From contig NZ_JAERQZ010000001.1 in the NCBI RefSeq assembly GCF_016735515.1, forward strand, positions 868,001-932,000: a stretch of DNA of 64,000 bases. Reading direction: 5' to 3'. Shown here one piece after another: positions 29,031 through 38,543 of the stretch. The notes below the pieces were generated by a model. It ran no database searches. It was given only the letters and a program-made list of their open reading frames with translations, and had not been told where the DNA came from. The translations under genes and the position numbers were made by a program. Source of the DNA: Piscinibacter sp. HJYY11 (GTDB lineage: Bacteria > Pseudomonadota > Gammaproteobacteria > Burkholderiales > Burkholderiaceae_C). Positions within the stretch are counted from its first letter, which is position 1, and every line of letters begins with the position of its first letter.

Positions 29031-29042
29031 GGCAGCGGCCTG

Positions 29043-30218
29043 TCAGAGCACCTCGAACACGCCGGCAGCACCCATGCCACCGCCGATGCACATCGTCACC
29101 ACCACGCGCTTGGCACCGCGGCGCTTGCCTTCGATGAGCGCGTGCCCGGTGAGGCGCTGGCCGCTCACGCCGTAGGGGTGACCGACCGCGATGGCGCCGC
29201 CGTTGACGTTGAGGCGGTCCATCGGGATGCCCAGCGTGTCGGCGCAATAGAGCACCTGCACTGCGAAGGCTTCGTTCAGCTCCCACAGGTCGATGTCGCT
29301 CACCTTGAGGCCGAGCTTCTTCAGCACCTTGGGCACGGCGAACACCGGGCCGATGCCCATCTCGTCGGGCTCGCAGCCGGCCACCGCGAAGCCGAGGAAG
29401 CGGCCCAGCGGCTTGAAGCCGCGCTGCTCGGCGAGCTTCTCGTTCATCAGCACGCAGGCGCCGGCGCCGTCGCTGAACTGGCTGGCGTTGCCGGCGGAGA
29501 TCACGCCCCCGGGCAATGCGGGCTTGATGCCGGCGATACCTTCCTTGGTGGTGCCAGGGCGCAGGCCTTCGTCGGCGCTGATGGTCACTTCCTTCGTGCG
29601 CAGGCCCATCACCGGGTCGGCGACGCCGGCCACGGTGGTGACCGAGATCATCTCGTCGTTGAACTTGCCGGCCTCTTGCGCAGCACAGGCCTTCTGCTGG
29701 CTGGCGGCGCCATATTCGTCCATGCGGTCGCGGCCGATGTTGTAGCGCTTGGCCACCTGCTCGGCGGTCTGCAGCATGCTCCAGTAGATCTCGGGCTTGT
29801 GCTCCTTGAGCCAGCCGTCGGCGGCCATGTGGCGGTTGGCCTCGTTCTGCACGCAGGAGATGCTCTCCACGCCGCCGGCCACGTACACGTCGCCCTCGCC
29901 CGCGATGATGCGTTGCGCGGCCGTCGCGATGGTCTGCAGGCCGCTGGAGCAGAAGCGGTTGATGGTCATGCCGCTCGCCGTGATCGGCAGGCCGGCGCGC
30001 AGTGCGATCTGGCGGGCGATGTTGCCGCCGGTCGCGCCTTCGGGGGTTGCACAACCCATGATTACGTCGTCGACCTCGGCACCTTCGATGCCGGCGCGCT
30101 CGACGGCGGCCTTGACCGCAAAGCCGCCCAGCGTGGCGCCATGGGTCATGTTGAAGGCACCCTTCCAGCTCTTGGCGAGCGGCGTGCGGGCAGTGGAAAC
30201 GATCACGGCTGAGGTCAT
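29043..30218 (-). CDS. acetyl-CoA C-acyltransferase (thiolase)
   Basis: 391 residues. All thiolase residues are present: nucleophile Cys90 (NRFCSSGLQ), His347 (GHPYGVSG) and Cys377 ([10 protein letters not shown]). It catalyses the last, thiolytic step of beta-oxidation. ATG 30218 ([16 protein letters not shown]) matches the family start; a longer reading overlaps the HD gene. It is 25 bases after that gene. Confidence 0.96.
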   Translation of the reverse strand: MTSAVIVSTARTPLAKSWKGAFNMTHGATLGGFAVKAAVERAGIEGAEVDDVIMGCATPEGATGGNIARQIALRAGLPITASGMTINRFCSSGLQTIATAAQRIIAGEGDVYVAGGVESISCVQNEANRHMAADGWLKEHKPEIYWSMLQTAEQVAKRYNIGRDRMDEYGAASQQKACAAQEAGKFNDEMISVTTVAGVADPVMGLRTKEVTISADEGLRPGTTKEGIAGIKPALPGGVISAGNASQFSDGAGACVLMNEKLAEQRGFKPLGRFLGFAVAGCEPDEMGIGPVFAVPKVLKKLGLKVSDIDLWELNEAFAVQVLYCADTLGIPMDRLNVNGGAIAVGHPYGVSGQRLTGHALIEGKRRGAKRVVVTMCIGGGMGAAGVFEVL

Positions 30219-30243
30219 GGGAATGCTCCGGTGTCTTGTCGAA

Positions 30244-30822
30244 TCAGGCCGCCTTCTGGGCCGGCAGGTAGATGCTGTTCTTGGGCTTGGCGAAGACCTT
30301 GCGCAACGCGGGCTCGAATTCGCTGAGGGGCAGCGTCTCGCCCTTGGGGTCGAAGGCCGGGTTGTCGTAGAGCGCGCAGAACTCGGCCGTGCGCTCGTAG
30401 CTCGGGTGGCCTTCGAACTGGTCGCGCAGGTTGCGGTCCAGGCCCAGGTGGTGGAAGAAGTAGTAGCCCTGGAAGATGCCGTGGTTCTGCACCATCCAGA
30501 GGTTCTCGGCGCTGACCCAGGGCTTGAGGATCGCGCCGGCGATGTCGAAGTGGTTGGCGGGCCCGAGCGTGTCGCCAATGTCGTGCAGCAGCGCGCACAC
30601 CACGTACTCGTCATCGCGACCGTCCTTCATGGCACGCGTGGCGGTCTGCAGCGAGTGGGTGTAGCGGTCGACCGGGAAGCCGCCGTAGTCGCCTTCGAGC
30701 AGCTTCAGGTGGGCGATGAGGCGGTCGGGCAAGGACCGCTGGAAGGCGCCAGCCTCCTCCTTGATGATGGCCCAGTCATCGGCGGTGCTGGTTTCCATGC
30801 TGGTGAAGGTGGCGCGTTTCAT
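30244..30822 (-). CDS. HD-domain protein with mixed-valent diiron oxygenase-like ligand set
   Basis: 192 residues. Metal-binding candidates are His56 (YTHSLQTA), His80-Asp81 (LLHDIGD), His91 (ANHFDIAG), His114 ([11 protein letters not shown]) and Asp153 (LYDNPAFD). The four-His, two-Asp pattern and its spacing (24 residues between the first His and HD, as in PhnZ) match HD-fold mixed-valent diiron oxygenases better than plain HD phosphohydrolases, which lack the two middle His. It is embedded between the bifunctional beta-oxidation gene and thiolase. An oxygenase role on a carbon substrate is inference; a hydrolase remains possible. Confidence 0.75.
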   Translation of the reverse strand: MKRATFTSMETSTADDWAIIKEEAGAFQRSLPDRLIAHLKLLEGDYGGFPVDRYTHSLQTATRAMKDGRDDEYVVCALLHDIGDTLGPANHFDIAGAILKPWVSAENLWMVQNHGIFQGYYFFHHLGLDRNLRDQFEGHPSYERTAEFCALYDNPAFDPKGETLPLSEFEPALRKVFAKPKNSIYLPAQKAA

Positions 30823-30845
30823 CGGCTTGTCTCCTGTGGTTTGCG

Positions 30846-32939
30846 TCAGCTGAAGGTCTTGCCTTCGGCGGCGAGTTTGGCGAGCAAGGGAGCTGGCTCC
30901 CAGAACTTCGCGTCGTCGAGCGGGTTCTTCTGGAAGCGGCGCATGCTGGCGACCACGTTGAAGAGGCCCTGCGTGTCGGCGTAGCACATGGGGCCACCGC
31001 GGAAAGCGGGGAAGCCGTAGCCGGTGAGGTAGACCATGTCGATGTCGGAGGCGCGCAGCGCGATGCCTTCCTCGAGGATCTTGGCGCCTTCGTTGACGAG
31101 CGCGTAGACCAGGCGCTGCACGATCTCCTGGTCGCTGATCTTGCGCGGCGTGATGCCCTTCTCGGCCCGCACCTTCTCGATCATCGCGACCACTTCCTTC
31201 GACGGGATCGCATCGCGCTTGCCCGGCTTGTAGTCGTACCAGCCGGCGCCGGTCTTCTGGCCGTAGCGGCCCATCTCGCACAGCACGTCGGCCGTCTTGC
31301 TGTAGACCATGTCGGGCTGCTCGACGTAGCGGCGCTTGCGGATGTACCAGCCGATGTCATTGCCGGCGAGGTCACCCATGCGGAACGGGCCCATTGCGAA
31401 GCCGAACTTCTCGATCGCCTTGTCGACCTGCTCGGGCGTCGCGCCCTCTTCCAGCAGGAAGCCGCCCTGGCGCGAGTACTGCTCGATCATGCGGTTGCCG
31501 ATGAAGCCGTCGCACACGCCCGAGACCACGCAGGTCTTCTTGATCTTCTTGCCGAGCGCCATCACGGTGGCGAGCACGTCTTTCGCCGTCTTCTCGCCGC
31601 GGATCACCTCCAGCAGCTTCATCACATTGGCCGGGCTGAAGAAATGCGTGCCGATCACGTCTTGCGGGCGGTTGGTGAAGGCGGCGATCTGGTTGACGTC
31701 GAGCGTGGAGGTATTGGACGCAAGGATGGCACCCGGCTTCATCACCTCGTCGAGCGCCTTGAACACCTTCTCCTTCACGCCCATCTCTTCGAACACCGCC
31801 TCGATCACCATGTCGGCGTCCTTCAGGTCGCCGTAGTTGAGCGTGGTGCTCAGGAGTGCCATGCGGGCCTCCAGCTTCTCCTGCGTGAGCTTGCCCTTCT
31901 TGACCTGGGCTTCGTAGTTCTTGCGGATGGTCGCAATGCCGCGGTCGAGCGCTTCCTGCTTCATCTCAAGCATCACCACCGGCATGCCGGCGTTGAGGAA
32001 GTTCATCGCGATGCCGCCACCCATGGTGCCGGCGCCGATGATGGCGAGCTTCTTCACGTCGCGCACCGGCGTGTCGGCCGGCACGTCGGGGATCTTGCTC
32101 GTGGCGCGCTCGGCCATGAACACATGCCGCAGCGCACGGCTCTCGGGCGTGAGCATCAGGTTCTGGAACGTGACGAGCTCCAGGCGCATGCCTTCGTCGA
32201 AGGGCTTGTAGACGGCGTTGGCGACGGCCTCCACGCACTGCAGCGGCGCCGGGTAGTTGCGCGACATCGCGCCCACCGAGTTGCGGGCGAACTGGAAGTA
32301 GCCGTCGGCGTTGGGGTGCGTGGCCTTGAGGTTGCGCACGAGGGGCAGCGGGCGCTTGTCGGCGACGTCGGCTGCGAATGCAAGCGCGGCGGTGACCACA
32401 TCACCGTCGACCAGCTTGTCGAACAGCTTCTGGCCCGGCAGCGAGGCGAGCAGCTCGCTCTTCACCGGCTCGCCGCTCACGATCATGTTGAGTGCCGTTT
32501 CGACGCCCAGCGCACGCGGCAGGCGCTGCGTACCGCCAGCACCGGGCAGCAGGCCGAGCTTCACTTCGGGCAGCGCGACCTGCGTGCCCTTGGCGACCAC
32601 GCGGTAGTGGCAGCCCAGCGCCAGCTCCAGGCCACCGCCCATGCACACGCTGTGGATCGCGGCGACGACGGGCTTGCTCGTCGCTTCGACCGCGGCGATC
32701 ACGCTCAGCAGATTGGGCTCGGCCAGCGCCTTGGGCGAGCCGAACTCCTTGATGTCGGCGCCCCCCGAGAACGCGTTGCCGGCGCCGGTGATCACGATGG
32801 CCTTGACGGCGCTGTCGGCTTCGGCCTTTTCCAGGCCTTGGGTGATGCCGAGCCGGGTCGCGAGACCGAGGCCATTCACCGGCGGATTGTTCAGCGTGAT
32901 GACGGCAACGTTGCCGCGCAGTTCATAGGTGGCGCTCAT
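30846..32939 (-). CDS. bifunctional enoyl-CoA hydratase / 3-hydroxyacyl-CoA dehydrogenase
   Basis: 697 residues, FadB/FadJ-like but of the shorter type. Residues 1-190 are a crotonase domain ([13 protein letters not shown] oxyanion region, [37 protein letters not shown]). From about 293 a Rossmann fold follows ([18 protein letters not shown]), then [15 protein letters not shown] and two C-terminal dehydrogenase domains. It hydrates enoyl-CoA and oxidises the hydroxy product. It is first in the operon, directly behind the palindrome at 32965-32978. Confidence 0.95.
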   Translation of the reverse strand: MSATYELRGNVAVITLNNPPVNGLGLATRLGITQGLEKAEADSAVKAIVITGAGNAFSGGADIKEFGSPKALAEPNLLSVIAAVEATSKPVVAAIHSVCMGGGLELALGCHYRVVAKGTQVALPEVKLGLLPGAGGTQRLPRALGVETALNMIVSGEPVKSELLASLPGQKLFDKLVDGDVVTAALAFAADVADKRPLPLVRNLKATHPNADGYFQFARNSVGAMSRNYPAPLQCVEAVANAVYKPFDEGMRLELVTFQNLMLTPESRALRHVFMAERATSKIPDVPADTPVRDVKKLAIIGAGTMGGGIAMNFLNAGMPVVMLEMKQEALDRGIATIRKNYEAQVKKGKLTQEKLEARMALLSTTLNYGDLKDADMVIEAVFEEMGVKEKVFKALDEVMKPGAILASNTSTLDVNQIAAFTNRPQDVIGTHFFSPANVMKLLEVIRGEKTAKDVLATVMALGKKIKKTCVVSGVCDGFIGNRMIEQYSRQGGFLLEEGATPEQVDKAIEKFGFAMGPFRMGDLAGNDIGWYIRKRRYVEQPDMVYSKTADVLCEMGRYGQKTGAGWYDYKPGKRDAIPSKEVVAMIEKVRAEKGITPRKISDQEIVQRLVYALVNEGAKILEEGIALRASDIDMVYLTGYGFPAFRGGPMCYADTQGLFNVVASMRRFQKNPLDDAKFWEPAPLLAKLAAEGKTFS

Positions 32940-32964
32940 GGCGAAGACCCTCGAGAAGAGAAAA

Positions 32965-32978
32965 CGAACGATCGTTCG
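32965..32978. promoter_or_regulatory. perfect palindrome CGAACGATCGTTCG, TetR-type operator candidate
   Basis: A 14-bp perfect palindrome lying 26 bases upstream of the bifunctional beta-oxidation gene and therefore in its promoter or leader. The GAACGNNCGTTC shape is typical of TetR-family acyl-CoA-responsive repressors of fatty acid degradation operons. No such regulator is encoded in the window. Confidence 0.6.
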
Positions 32979-33088
32979 AGTCTAGAAAACAGAACGGCCG
33001 GCTCCTGTCTCGTCAGCGACAAGCCGGCAAGCCGGATGTCGTGCGAAGCAGTGCCGGCCGGGGGCGGCGGCTGAAGCTTCAGTCGATC

Positions 33089-33790
33089 TTAGACCTCCAG
33101 CCACTCCTTGCGAATGGCCGCGTCGGCGCGCAGCTGGGCCGGCGTTCCTTCGAACACCACCTGGCCATGGCCCATCACGTAGCAGCGCTCCGAGATCTCG
33201 AGCGCGATGGTGAGCTTCTGCTCGACCAGCAGCACCGAGATGCCGCGGCGCTTGAGTTCCTTGAGGTACTCAGCCACCAGCTCCACGATCTTCGGCGCCA
33301 GACCTTCGGTCGGCTCGTCGATCATGATGAGGTCGGGGTCGCCCATCAGCGTGCGGCACAGCGTGAGCATCTGCTGCTCGCCGCCCGAGAGCACGCCGGC
33401 CTCGGTGTGCTGGCGTTCCTTCAGCCGCGGGAACATCTGGTACATGTCGTCGAACGACCAGCGCGGCTTCTTGCCCGTGCCCTTCTCACCGAGCATCAGG
33501 TTCTGGTGCACGGTGAGCTTGGGGAAGATGTCGCGGTTCTCGGGCACGTAGCCGATGCCGGCGTGGGCGATCTCGAAGGCCTTCTTGCCGAGGATCTCCT
33601 GATCGCGCCACTTGATCGAGCCATGGCCTTCGACCAGACCCATGATCGTCTTGACCGTCGTCGAGCGCCCGGAGCCGTTGCGCCCCAGAAGCGCCACGAT
33701 CTCGCCCGGTTTCACGTTGAGGTCGACGCCGTGCAGCACGTGACTCTTGCCGTAATAGGCGTGCAGGTCTTTCAGTTGAAGCATCGTCAT
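33089..33790 (-). CDS. livF: LivF-type ABC transporter ATPase with altered Walker A
   Basis: 233 residues, the second ATPase of a branched-chain-amino-acid-type importer. LSGGEQQ signature, Walker B DLIMIDEPTEGLAP and the LLVEQK His/Gln-loop region are normal. The P-loop reads GRNGSGRST, with Arg42 where the invariant Lys is expected. The bases (GGG CGC TCG) leave no doubt in this sequence. Whether the site still hydrolyses ATP is unknown; its partner LivG has a normal P-loop. Start at 33790; 5 bases separate it from the livG stop. Confidence 0.92.
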   Translation of the reverse strand: MTMLQLKDLHAYYGKSHVLHGVDLNVKPGEIVALLGRNGSGRSTTVKTIMGLVEGHGSIKWRDQEILGKKAFEIAHAGIGYVPENRDIFPKLTVHQNLMLGEKGTGKKPRWSFDDMYQMFPRLKERQHTEAGVLSGGEQQMLTLCRTLMGDPDLIMIDEPTEGLAPKIVELVAEYLKELKRRGISVLLVEQKLTIALEISERCYVMGHGQVVFEGTPAQLRADAAIRKEWLEV

Positions 33791-33795
33791 GGTCG

Positions 33796-34596
33796 TCAGT
33801 GCCCCGCTGCTTGTTGGTCGGCAAGCACCGAGCCGAGGTAGGCCTCCTGCACACGCGCGTTGGCGCGCACGGCATCGGGCGTGTCGAAAGCGATCACCTC
33901 GCCATACACGAGCACGGCGATCTTGTCGGCCAGGCCGAACACCACGCCCATGTCGTGCTCTACCGTGAGCAGCGTCTTGCCGACGGTGATCTCGCGGATG
34001 AGTTCGATGAAGCGCGAGGTTTCGCTCTTGCTCATGCCGGCCGTCGGCTCGTCGAGCAGGATGACGCTCGCGCCGCCCGCGATGGTGATCCCCACCTCGA
34101 GCGCACGCTGTTCAGCGTAGGTGAGGTTCATCGCCGCCTCGTCGCGCTTGGCTTCCAGCTTGATCATGCGCATGACCTGCTCGGCGCGGTCGTTCGCGTC
34201 GTGCAGGTTGGCGAGGAACTTCCAGAACACGTAGCGGTAGCCCATCGACCACAGCACCGCGCAGCGGATGTTCTCGAAGACCGACAGGCGGCCGAACAGG
34301 TTGGAAACCTGGAAGCTGCGCGCCAGCCCGCGGCGGTTGATCTCATACGGCTTGAGCCCGTCGATGCGCTCGCCGTGCAGCTTGATCTCGCCGCTGGTGA
34401 GACCGAAGCGGCCGCTGATGAGGTTGAAGAGGGTCGACTTGCCGGCGCCGTTGGGGCCGATGACGGCCACACGCTCGCCTTCCTTCACCTTGAGCGAAGC
34501 GCCCCGGATGATCTCGGTCTTGCCGAAGCTCTTGCGGCAGTCATTGAGCTCGACAGCCCAGCCGCCCTTGTTGTTTGCCACGTTGCCCTGGCTCAT
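33796..34596 (-). CDS. livG: LivG-type ABC transporter ATPase
   Basis: 266 residues. Walker A GPNGAGKST, a Q-loop region (RSFQVSNLFGRLSVFENI), Walker B VILLDEPTAGMS and H-loop TVEHDM are intact; the signature is the degenerate NLTYAEQRALEVG typical of LivG. ATG 34596 overlaps the livM stop by 4 bases (ATGA), so translation is coupled. It is part of the livKHMGF-like cluster. Confidence 0.94.
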   Translation of the reverse strand: MSQGNVANNKGGWAVELNDCRKSFGKTEIIRGASLKVKEGERVAVIGPNGAGKSTLFNLISGRFGLTSGEIKLHGERIDGLKPYEINRRGLARSFQVSNLFGRLSVFENIRCAVLWSMGYRYVFWKFLANLHDANDRAEQVMRMIKLEAKRDEAAMNLTYAEQRALEVGITIAGGASVILLDEPTAGMSKSETSRFIELIREITVGKTLLTVEHDMGVVFGLADKIAVLVYGEVIAFDTPDAVRANARVQEAYLGSVLADQQAAGH

Positions 34597-35888
34597 GCAG
34601 CACCCCTGCGGTGAATCTCTTTCTCGATTTCTTCCTGGATGCCGTCCCACTTCGCCTTGAAGCGGCGACGCACCAGTTCGAACAACACGCCGCCGACAAG
34701 GAACAGCGCAGCCGCGACGATCCAGGTGTTGGCATCCCTGACGTTGAGGACCCGGCCCATGAACTTGATCGTGTCGCCCATGCCGGCTTCGAGTTGGAGG
34801 TGGTAGACCATCTCGACGATCGCCGCGCCTCCCGCCAGCCACAGCAGGGTGGTCAGGAAGAGGCCCACGTACGACAGCGCCAGGCGACGCCACTTGCCGA
34901 ACTTCGCCACCCGCAGGTTCATCATGATGATGCTGGAGACGCCTCCGGGGGCGAACATCACCATCACGAGGAACACGATGCCCAGGTAGAGCAGCCAGGC
35001 CTTGGTCACCTCGGACAGCAGCACGAAGGCAAACACCGCCAGCACCGCGCCGATGATCGGGCCGAAGAAGAAGGCCGCGCCACCGAGGAAGGTGAACAGC
35101 AGGTAGCCGCCCGAACGCGTGGCGTGGACCGCCTCGGCCGTGACGATCTCGAAGTTCAGTGCCGTGAGGCCACCCCCGATGCCGGCGAAGAAGCCGGCGA
35201 TGATGAACGCGACATAGCGCACCACCTGGGTGTTGTAACCGACGAACTCCACACGCTCCGGGTTGTCGCGCACCGCATTGAGCATGCGACCGAACGGCGT
35301 GCGCGTCAGCATGAACATGAGGGCCGTGCAGATGAAGCAGTACACCGCGATCAGGTAGTACATCTGAATGGCGGGGCCATAGGTGATGCCCAGCACCGGC
35401 TGGCCAACCACGCGGTTGCCGCTGATGCCGCCTTCACCGCCGAAGAACCCCGCGAACATCAGCGACATCGCGAACACCAGCTCGCCGACGCCCAGCGTGA
35501 TCATCGCGAAGGTGTTGGCCGACTTCTTGGTCGTCACCCAACCCAGCAACGCCGCGATGCCTGCACCGGCAAGACCGCCGACGATGGGCAACAGGCTCAC
35601 CGGGATCGGCAGCTTGCCGCCACCGACCATGTTGAGCGCATGGATGGTGAAGAACGCGCCGAGGCCCGTGTACACCGCATGGCCGAAGCTCAGCATGCCC
35701 CCCTGCCCCAGCAGCAGGTTGTAGCTGAGGCAGATGATGATCATGTAGCCGATCTGGGACAGCACCGTCAGCGCGAGACTGCTCTTGAAGATGAGCGGCG
35801 CGACGATCAGCAGGAGCGCAAAGCCGCCCCACACCAGGAGACGCCCGACGTTGAAGGGCTGGAACTGGAAATATTGTGTTTTGCTCAT
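34593..35888 (-). CDS. livM: LivM-type ABC transporter permease
   Basis: 431 residues with about ten membrane helices and the permease motif NPERVEFVGYN near 220. SYNLLLGQGGMLSFGHAVYTGLGAFF is the usual LivM N-terminal block. A C-terminal extension (about 345-431) with two more helices and a charged tail is longer than in classical LivM. ATG 35888 is one base from the livH stop and preferred over an upstream GTG that would overlap livH. Confidence 0.94.
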   Translation of the reverse strand: MSKTQYFQFQPFNVGRLLVWGGFALLLIVAPLIFKSSLALTVLSQIGYMIIICLSYNLLLGQGGMLSFGHAVYTGLGAFFTIHALNMVGGGKLPIPVSLLPIVGGLAGAGIAALLGWVTTKKSANTFAMITLGVGELVFAMSLMFAGFFGGEGGISGNRVVGQPVLGITYGPAIQMYYLIAVYCFICTALMFMLTRTPFGRMLNAVRDNPERVEFVGYNTQVVRYVAFIIAGFFAGIGGGLTALNFEIVTAEAVHATRSGGYLLFTFLGGAAFFFGPIIGAVLAVFAFVLLSEVTKAWLLYLGIVFLVMVMFAPGGVSSIIMMNLRVAKFGKWRRLALSYVGLFLTTLLWLAGGAAIVEMVYHLQLEAGMGDTIKFMGRVLNVRDANTWIVAAALFLVGGVLFELVRRRFKAKWDGIQEEIEKEIHRRGAA

Positions 35889-35889
35889 G

Positions 35890-36837
35890 TCAGCCCTCAC
35901 GCGTGCCCATGAGGCCCTTCGGGCGGAATATCAGCATCAGCACCAGCAAGACGTAGGGAAGGATGGGGGCCACCTGGGAGATCTTGAGCTCCATCAGCGG
36001 GTAGCCGAAGGTGGTGGGCGAAACGCTCACGTTGAGATGGCGCAATGCCGTCAGCACCGACTGGTCCATCGCCACCGCGAAGGTCTGGATGATGCCGATC
36101 AGCAGCGACGCCGCGAAGGCGCCAGCCAGCGAGCCGAAGCCACCGACCACGACCACCACGAAGATGATCGGGCCCACCGCTGCCGCCATGCCAGGCTCGG
36201 TGACGTAGGCGTTGCCGCCGATCACCCCTGCAAGGCCCGCCAGTGCGGCACCGCCACCGAACACGAGCATGAACACGCGCGGCACGTTGTGGCCGAGCGC
36301 TTCCGACATCTCGGGGTGCGTCAGCGCCGACTGGATGATGAGGCCGATGCGCGTCTTCGCCAGCAGCAGCCAGATCGAGACCAGCATCAGCAAGGCCACC
36401 AACATCATGAAGCCGCGGTACATCGGGAACTGCGTGCCGTAGAGCGTGAACAGCGGGCCGCTGAGCGAGGGCGGCACCTTGTAGTCCACGGGCAGGCGGC
36501 CCCAGGTGAGCTGAACCAGCTCGAGCAGCACGAACGACAGGCCGAAGGTGATCAACAGCTCGGGCACGTGGCCGAACTTGTGCACGCGGCGCAGGAAGAA
36601 GCGCTCGAATGCCGCGCCGACCAGGAAGGCCAGCAGCGGCGCCACGATCAGCGCGGGCCAGTAGCCCACGTATTTCATCGTGGTGAACGCGAAATAGGCA
36701 CCGAGCATGTAGAAGCTCGCGTGGGCGAAATTGAGCACGCCCATCATGCTGAAGATCAGGGTCAAGCCCGAACTCAGCATGAACAGCAACAGCCCGTAGC
36801 TGATGCCGTTCAATAGCGATATGGTGAAGAACTCCAT
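35890..36837 (-). CDS. livH: LivH-type ABC transporter permease
   Basis: 315 residues with eight or so membrane helices. Family blocks are NGISYGLLLFMLSSGLTLIFSMMGVLNFAHASFYMLGAY at the N terminus, SALTHPEMSEALGHN for the ATPase-coupling loop, and VVGGFGSLAGAFAASLLIG. ATG 36837 gives the normal start; a longer frame would run through the 330-base regulatory gap. It lies after that gap from livK, so it may be expressed less than the binding protein. Confidence 0.94.
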   Translation of the reverse strand: MEFFTISLLNGISYGLLLFMLSSGLTLIFSMMGVLNFAHASFYMLGAYFAFTTMKYVGYWPALIVAPLLAFLVGAAFERFFLRRVHKFGHVPELLITFGLSFVLLELVQLTWGRLPVDYKVPPSLSGPLFTLYGTQFPMYRGFMMLVALLMLVSIWLLLAKTRIGLIIQSALTHPEMSEALGHNVPRVFMLVFGGGAALAGLAGVIGGNAYVTEPGMAAAVGPIIFVVVVVGGFGSLAGAFAASLLIGIIQTFAVAMDQSVLTALRHLNVSVSPTTFGYPLMELKISQVAPILPYVLLVLMLIFRPKGLMGTREG

Positions 36838-37068
36838 CGCGTCGTCAGGTCCGATAAAGGTGAGTGTGGAAAGCTCTTGTGCACGCCCGGGAGGGCATGC
36901 GTGGCCGGAGCAACGTCCCGCAAAAAAACGCGCCAGCGTACTACGTGACGCAACGCCGCGCGGTCGCGGTCGAGACACGAAAGCACTCGACTGCACACCA
37001 GCGCAGGCAGTGCGCACCGTAGTTCATTTTGGAAAGCCCGCGGCTAGGGACTACCCCGCTGCAACGCA

Positions 37069-37102
37069 CAAAAAGAGGCAAGCCCGTGAAGACTTGCCTC
37101 TT
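37069..37102 (-). terminator. terminator after livK
   Basis: On the minus strand AAGAGGCAAG (37102-37093) and CTTGCCTCTT (37082-37073) form a perfect 10-bp stem followed by TTTGTG. It lies 66 bases after the livK stop and before livH. Confidence 0.8.
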
Positions 37103-37121
37103 GCAAGAGAGATGCGAATGG

Positions 37122-37158
37122 CGCCTTGAAAAGCCTGCAGATGCAGGCCTTCAAGGCG
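37122..37158. repeat. long imperfect inverted repeat after livK
   Basis: CGCCTTGAA (37122-37130) pairs with TTCAAGGCG (37150-37158), and inside it GCCTGCA (37133-37139) pairs with TGCAGGC (37142-37148). The hairpin has a 2-base loop and one small internal bulge. It lies directly after the livK stop and probably protects the mRNA end or helps termination; it has no T run of its own. Confidence 0.7.
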
Positions 37159-37167
37159 TGCGCGCAA

Positions 37168-38415
37168 TCAGCCCGGGCGCTTCATCTGGCAGGTGGTCGG
37201 GGTGCTGGCCACATAGGGCTCGAACACCTTCTCCTGGTGCCAGGTGTTGCCGGTGTTTTCGCGGTTGACCGGGTTCTTCTTGTCGACCTTGTTCCAGCTG
37301 GCGAGGTACAGGGTCTGCTGCAGCTGGTGGTCGGCCGCGCGCATCTGCACTTCACCCGAGTAGGTCTTGACCGACAGGCCTTCCATGGCCTTGGCCACCT
37401 TCACCGGATCGGTCGACTTGGCCTTGGCGATGGCACCGCTGAGGATGTCGAACAACGAGATCGAGGTGGCGGTGCTGAAGTCTTCGCCCTTGAAGCGGGT
37501 TTCGAAGGCCTTCATCACGTCCTGGTACTCACCCGGCAGGTTGGGGTAGCCCGGGTACACGTAGCGGATCTTGCCCAGGCCGTAGTCGCCGATGGCGGCC
37601 GGCGTGCCGGCGGCACCCGCGTAGTAGGTGTACCAGTTGACCGTCAGGCCAGCGTCCTTCGCGGCCTTGAACAGCAGGGCCATGTCGTTGCCCCAGTTGC
37701 CGGTGATCACGGTGTCGGCACCCGACTGCTTGATCTTGGCGACGTAGGGAGCGAAGTCCTTCACCTGGGCGATCGGGTGGAGGTCTTCACCGACGATCTG
37801 CACATCGGGGCGCTTGCGGGCCAGGTTTTCCTTGGCGAACTTGGCGACCTGGTGGCCGTGCGAGTAGTTCTGGCCAATGATGTAGACCTTCTGGATGTCC
37901 TTCCGGTCCTTCATGTAGGTCGTCATGGCTTCCATCTTCATCGACGTGTCTGCGTCGAAGCGGAAGTGCCAGTAGTTGCACTTGCTGTTGGTGAGGTCAG
38001 GGTCCACCGCAGCGTAGTTCAGCAGCACGACTTCCTTGCCGGGGTTGCGCTCGTTGTGCTTGCTGATGGCATCGACCAGGGCCATGGCGGGGGCGGAGCC
38101 GTTGCCGTTGACGATGTAGCGGATGTTCTGGTCGATCACGGCCTTCAGGACGCTCAGGCTTTCCTGGGCGGAACCCTTGTTGTCGAAGGGAACGATCTCG
38201 TACTTCACACCTGCAGGGTTGCCCTTGCCGCTCTTGCGGTCGGCCAAGGCCTGGAAGGTGTGCAAGATGTTCGTGCCGATGTTGGCCATCGGACCCGACA
38301 GCGGGTCAACGAATGCCAGCTTGACGGTCTCCCCGGCCTGAGCAAACGCGACGCTCGCGTTGAGCGCCAGTGCCGCGGCCACCGACAAGCCGAACATCTT
38401 CTTTGTGAATTTCAT
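37168..38415 (-). CDS. livK: periplasmic substrate-binding protein of branched-chain-type ABC transporter
   Basis: 415 residues with a cleaved signal peptide (SVAAALALNASVAFA/QAG). The type I periplasmic binding fold starts VKLAFVDPLSGPMANIG. The ligand is unknown: this family binds amino acids but also aromatic and aliphatic carboxylates. The neighbouring acyl-CoA ligase, 128 bases upstream on the same strand, argues for a carboxylate rather than an amino acid (inference). Confidence 0.9.
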   Translation of the reverse strand: MKFTKKMFGLSVAAALALNASVAFAQAGETVKLAFVDPLSGPMANIGTNILHTFQALADRKSGKGNPAGVKYEIVPFDNKGSAQESLSVLKAVIDQNIRYIVNGNGSAPAMALVDAISKHNERNPGKEVVLLNYAAVDPDLTNSKCNYWHFRFDADTSMKMEAMTTYMKDRKDIQKVYIIGQNYSHGHQVAKFAKENLARKRPDVQIVGEDLHPIAQVKDFAPYVAKIKQSGADTVITGNWGNDMALLFKAAKDAGLTVNWYTYYAGAAGTPAAIGDYGLGKIRYVYPGYPNLPGEYQDVMKAFETRFKGEDFSTATSISLFDILSGAIAKAKSTDPVKVAKAMEGLSVKTYSGEVQMRAADHQLQQTLYLASWNKVDKKNPVNRENTGNTWHQEKVFEPYVASTPTTCQMKRPG

Positions 38416-38543
38416 GACTTCTCCTTAGTGCCAAAACAAAACCCTATGAACATAACCGAATAGCCCTACAACTCGATTCAAGGATTACCCGGAATCGCAC
38501 GCTAGTGCAAACCCCCGCTCCCACTCTGCAGAACAGCCAGAAA

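Larger units (their letters stand above)
36838..37167. other. 330-base gap between livK and livH
   Basis: No gene-like frame was found. The right side holds two strong inverted repeats just past the livK stop (37073-37102 and 37122-37158). The left side is GC-rich leader for livH, with no convincing promoter hexamers by eye. The arrangement suggests partial termination after livK and either readthrough or a second promoter for livHMGF. Confidence 0.6.

Noticed and set aside
38495..38515. GCACGCTAGTGCA near livK resembles GCACACTAGTGCA before PETase-like gene 2.
   Set aside because: One short partial palindrome match, not present before PETase-like gene 1 and on a different side relative to the gene. 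Likely chance.
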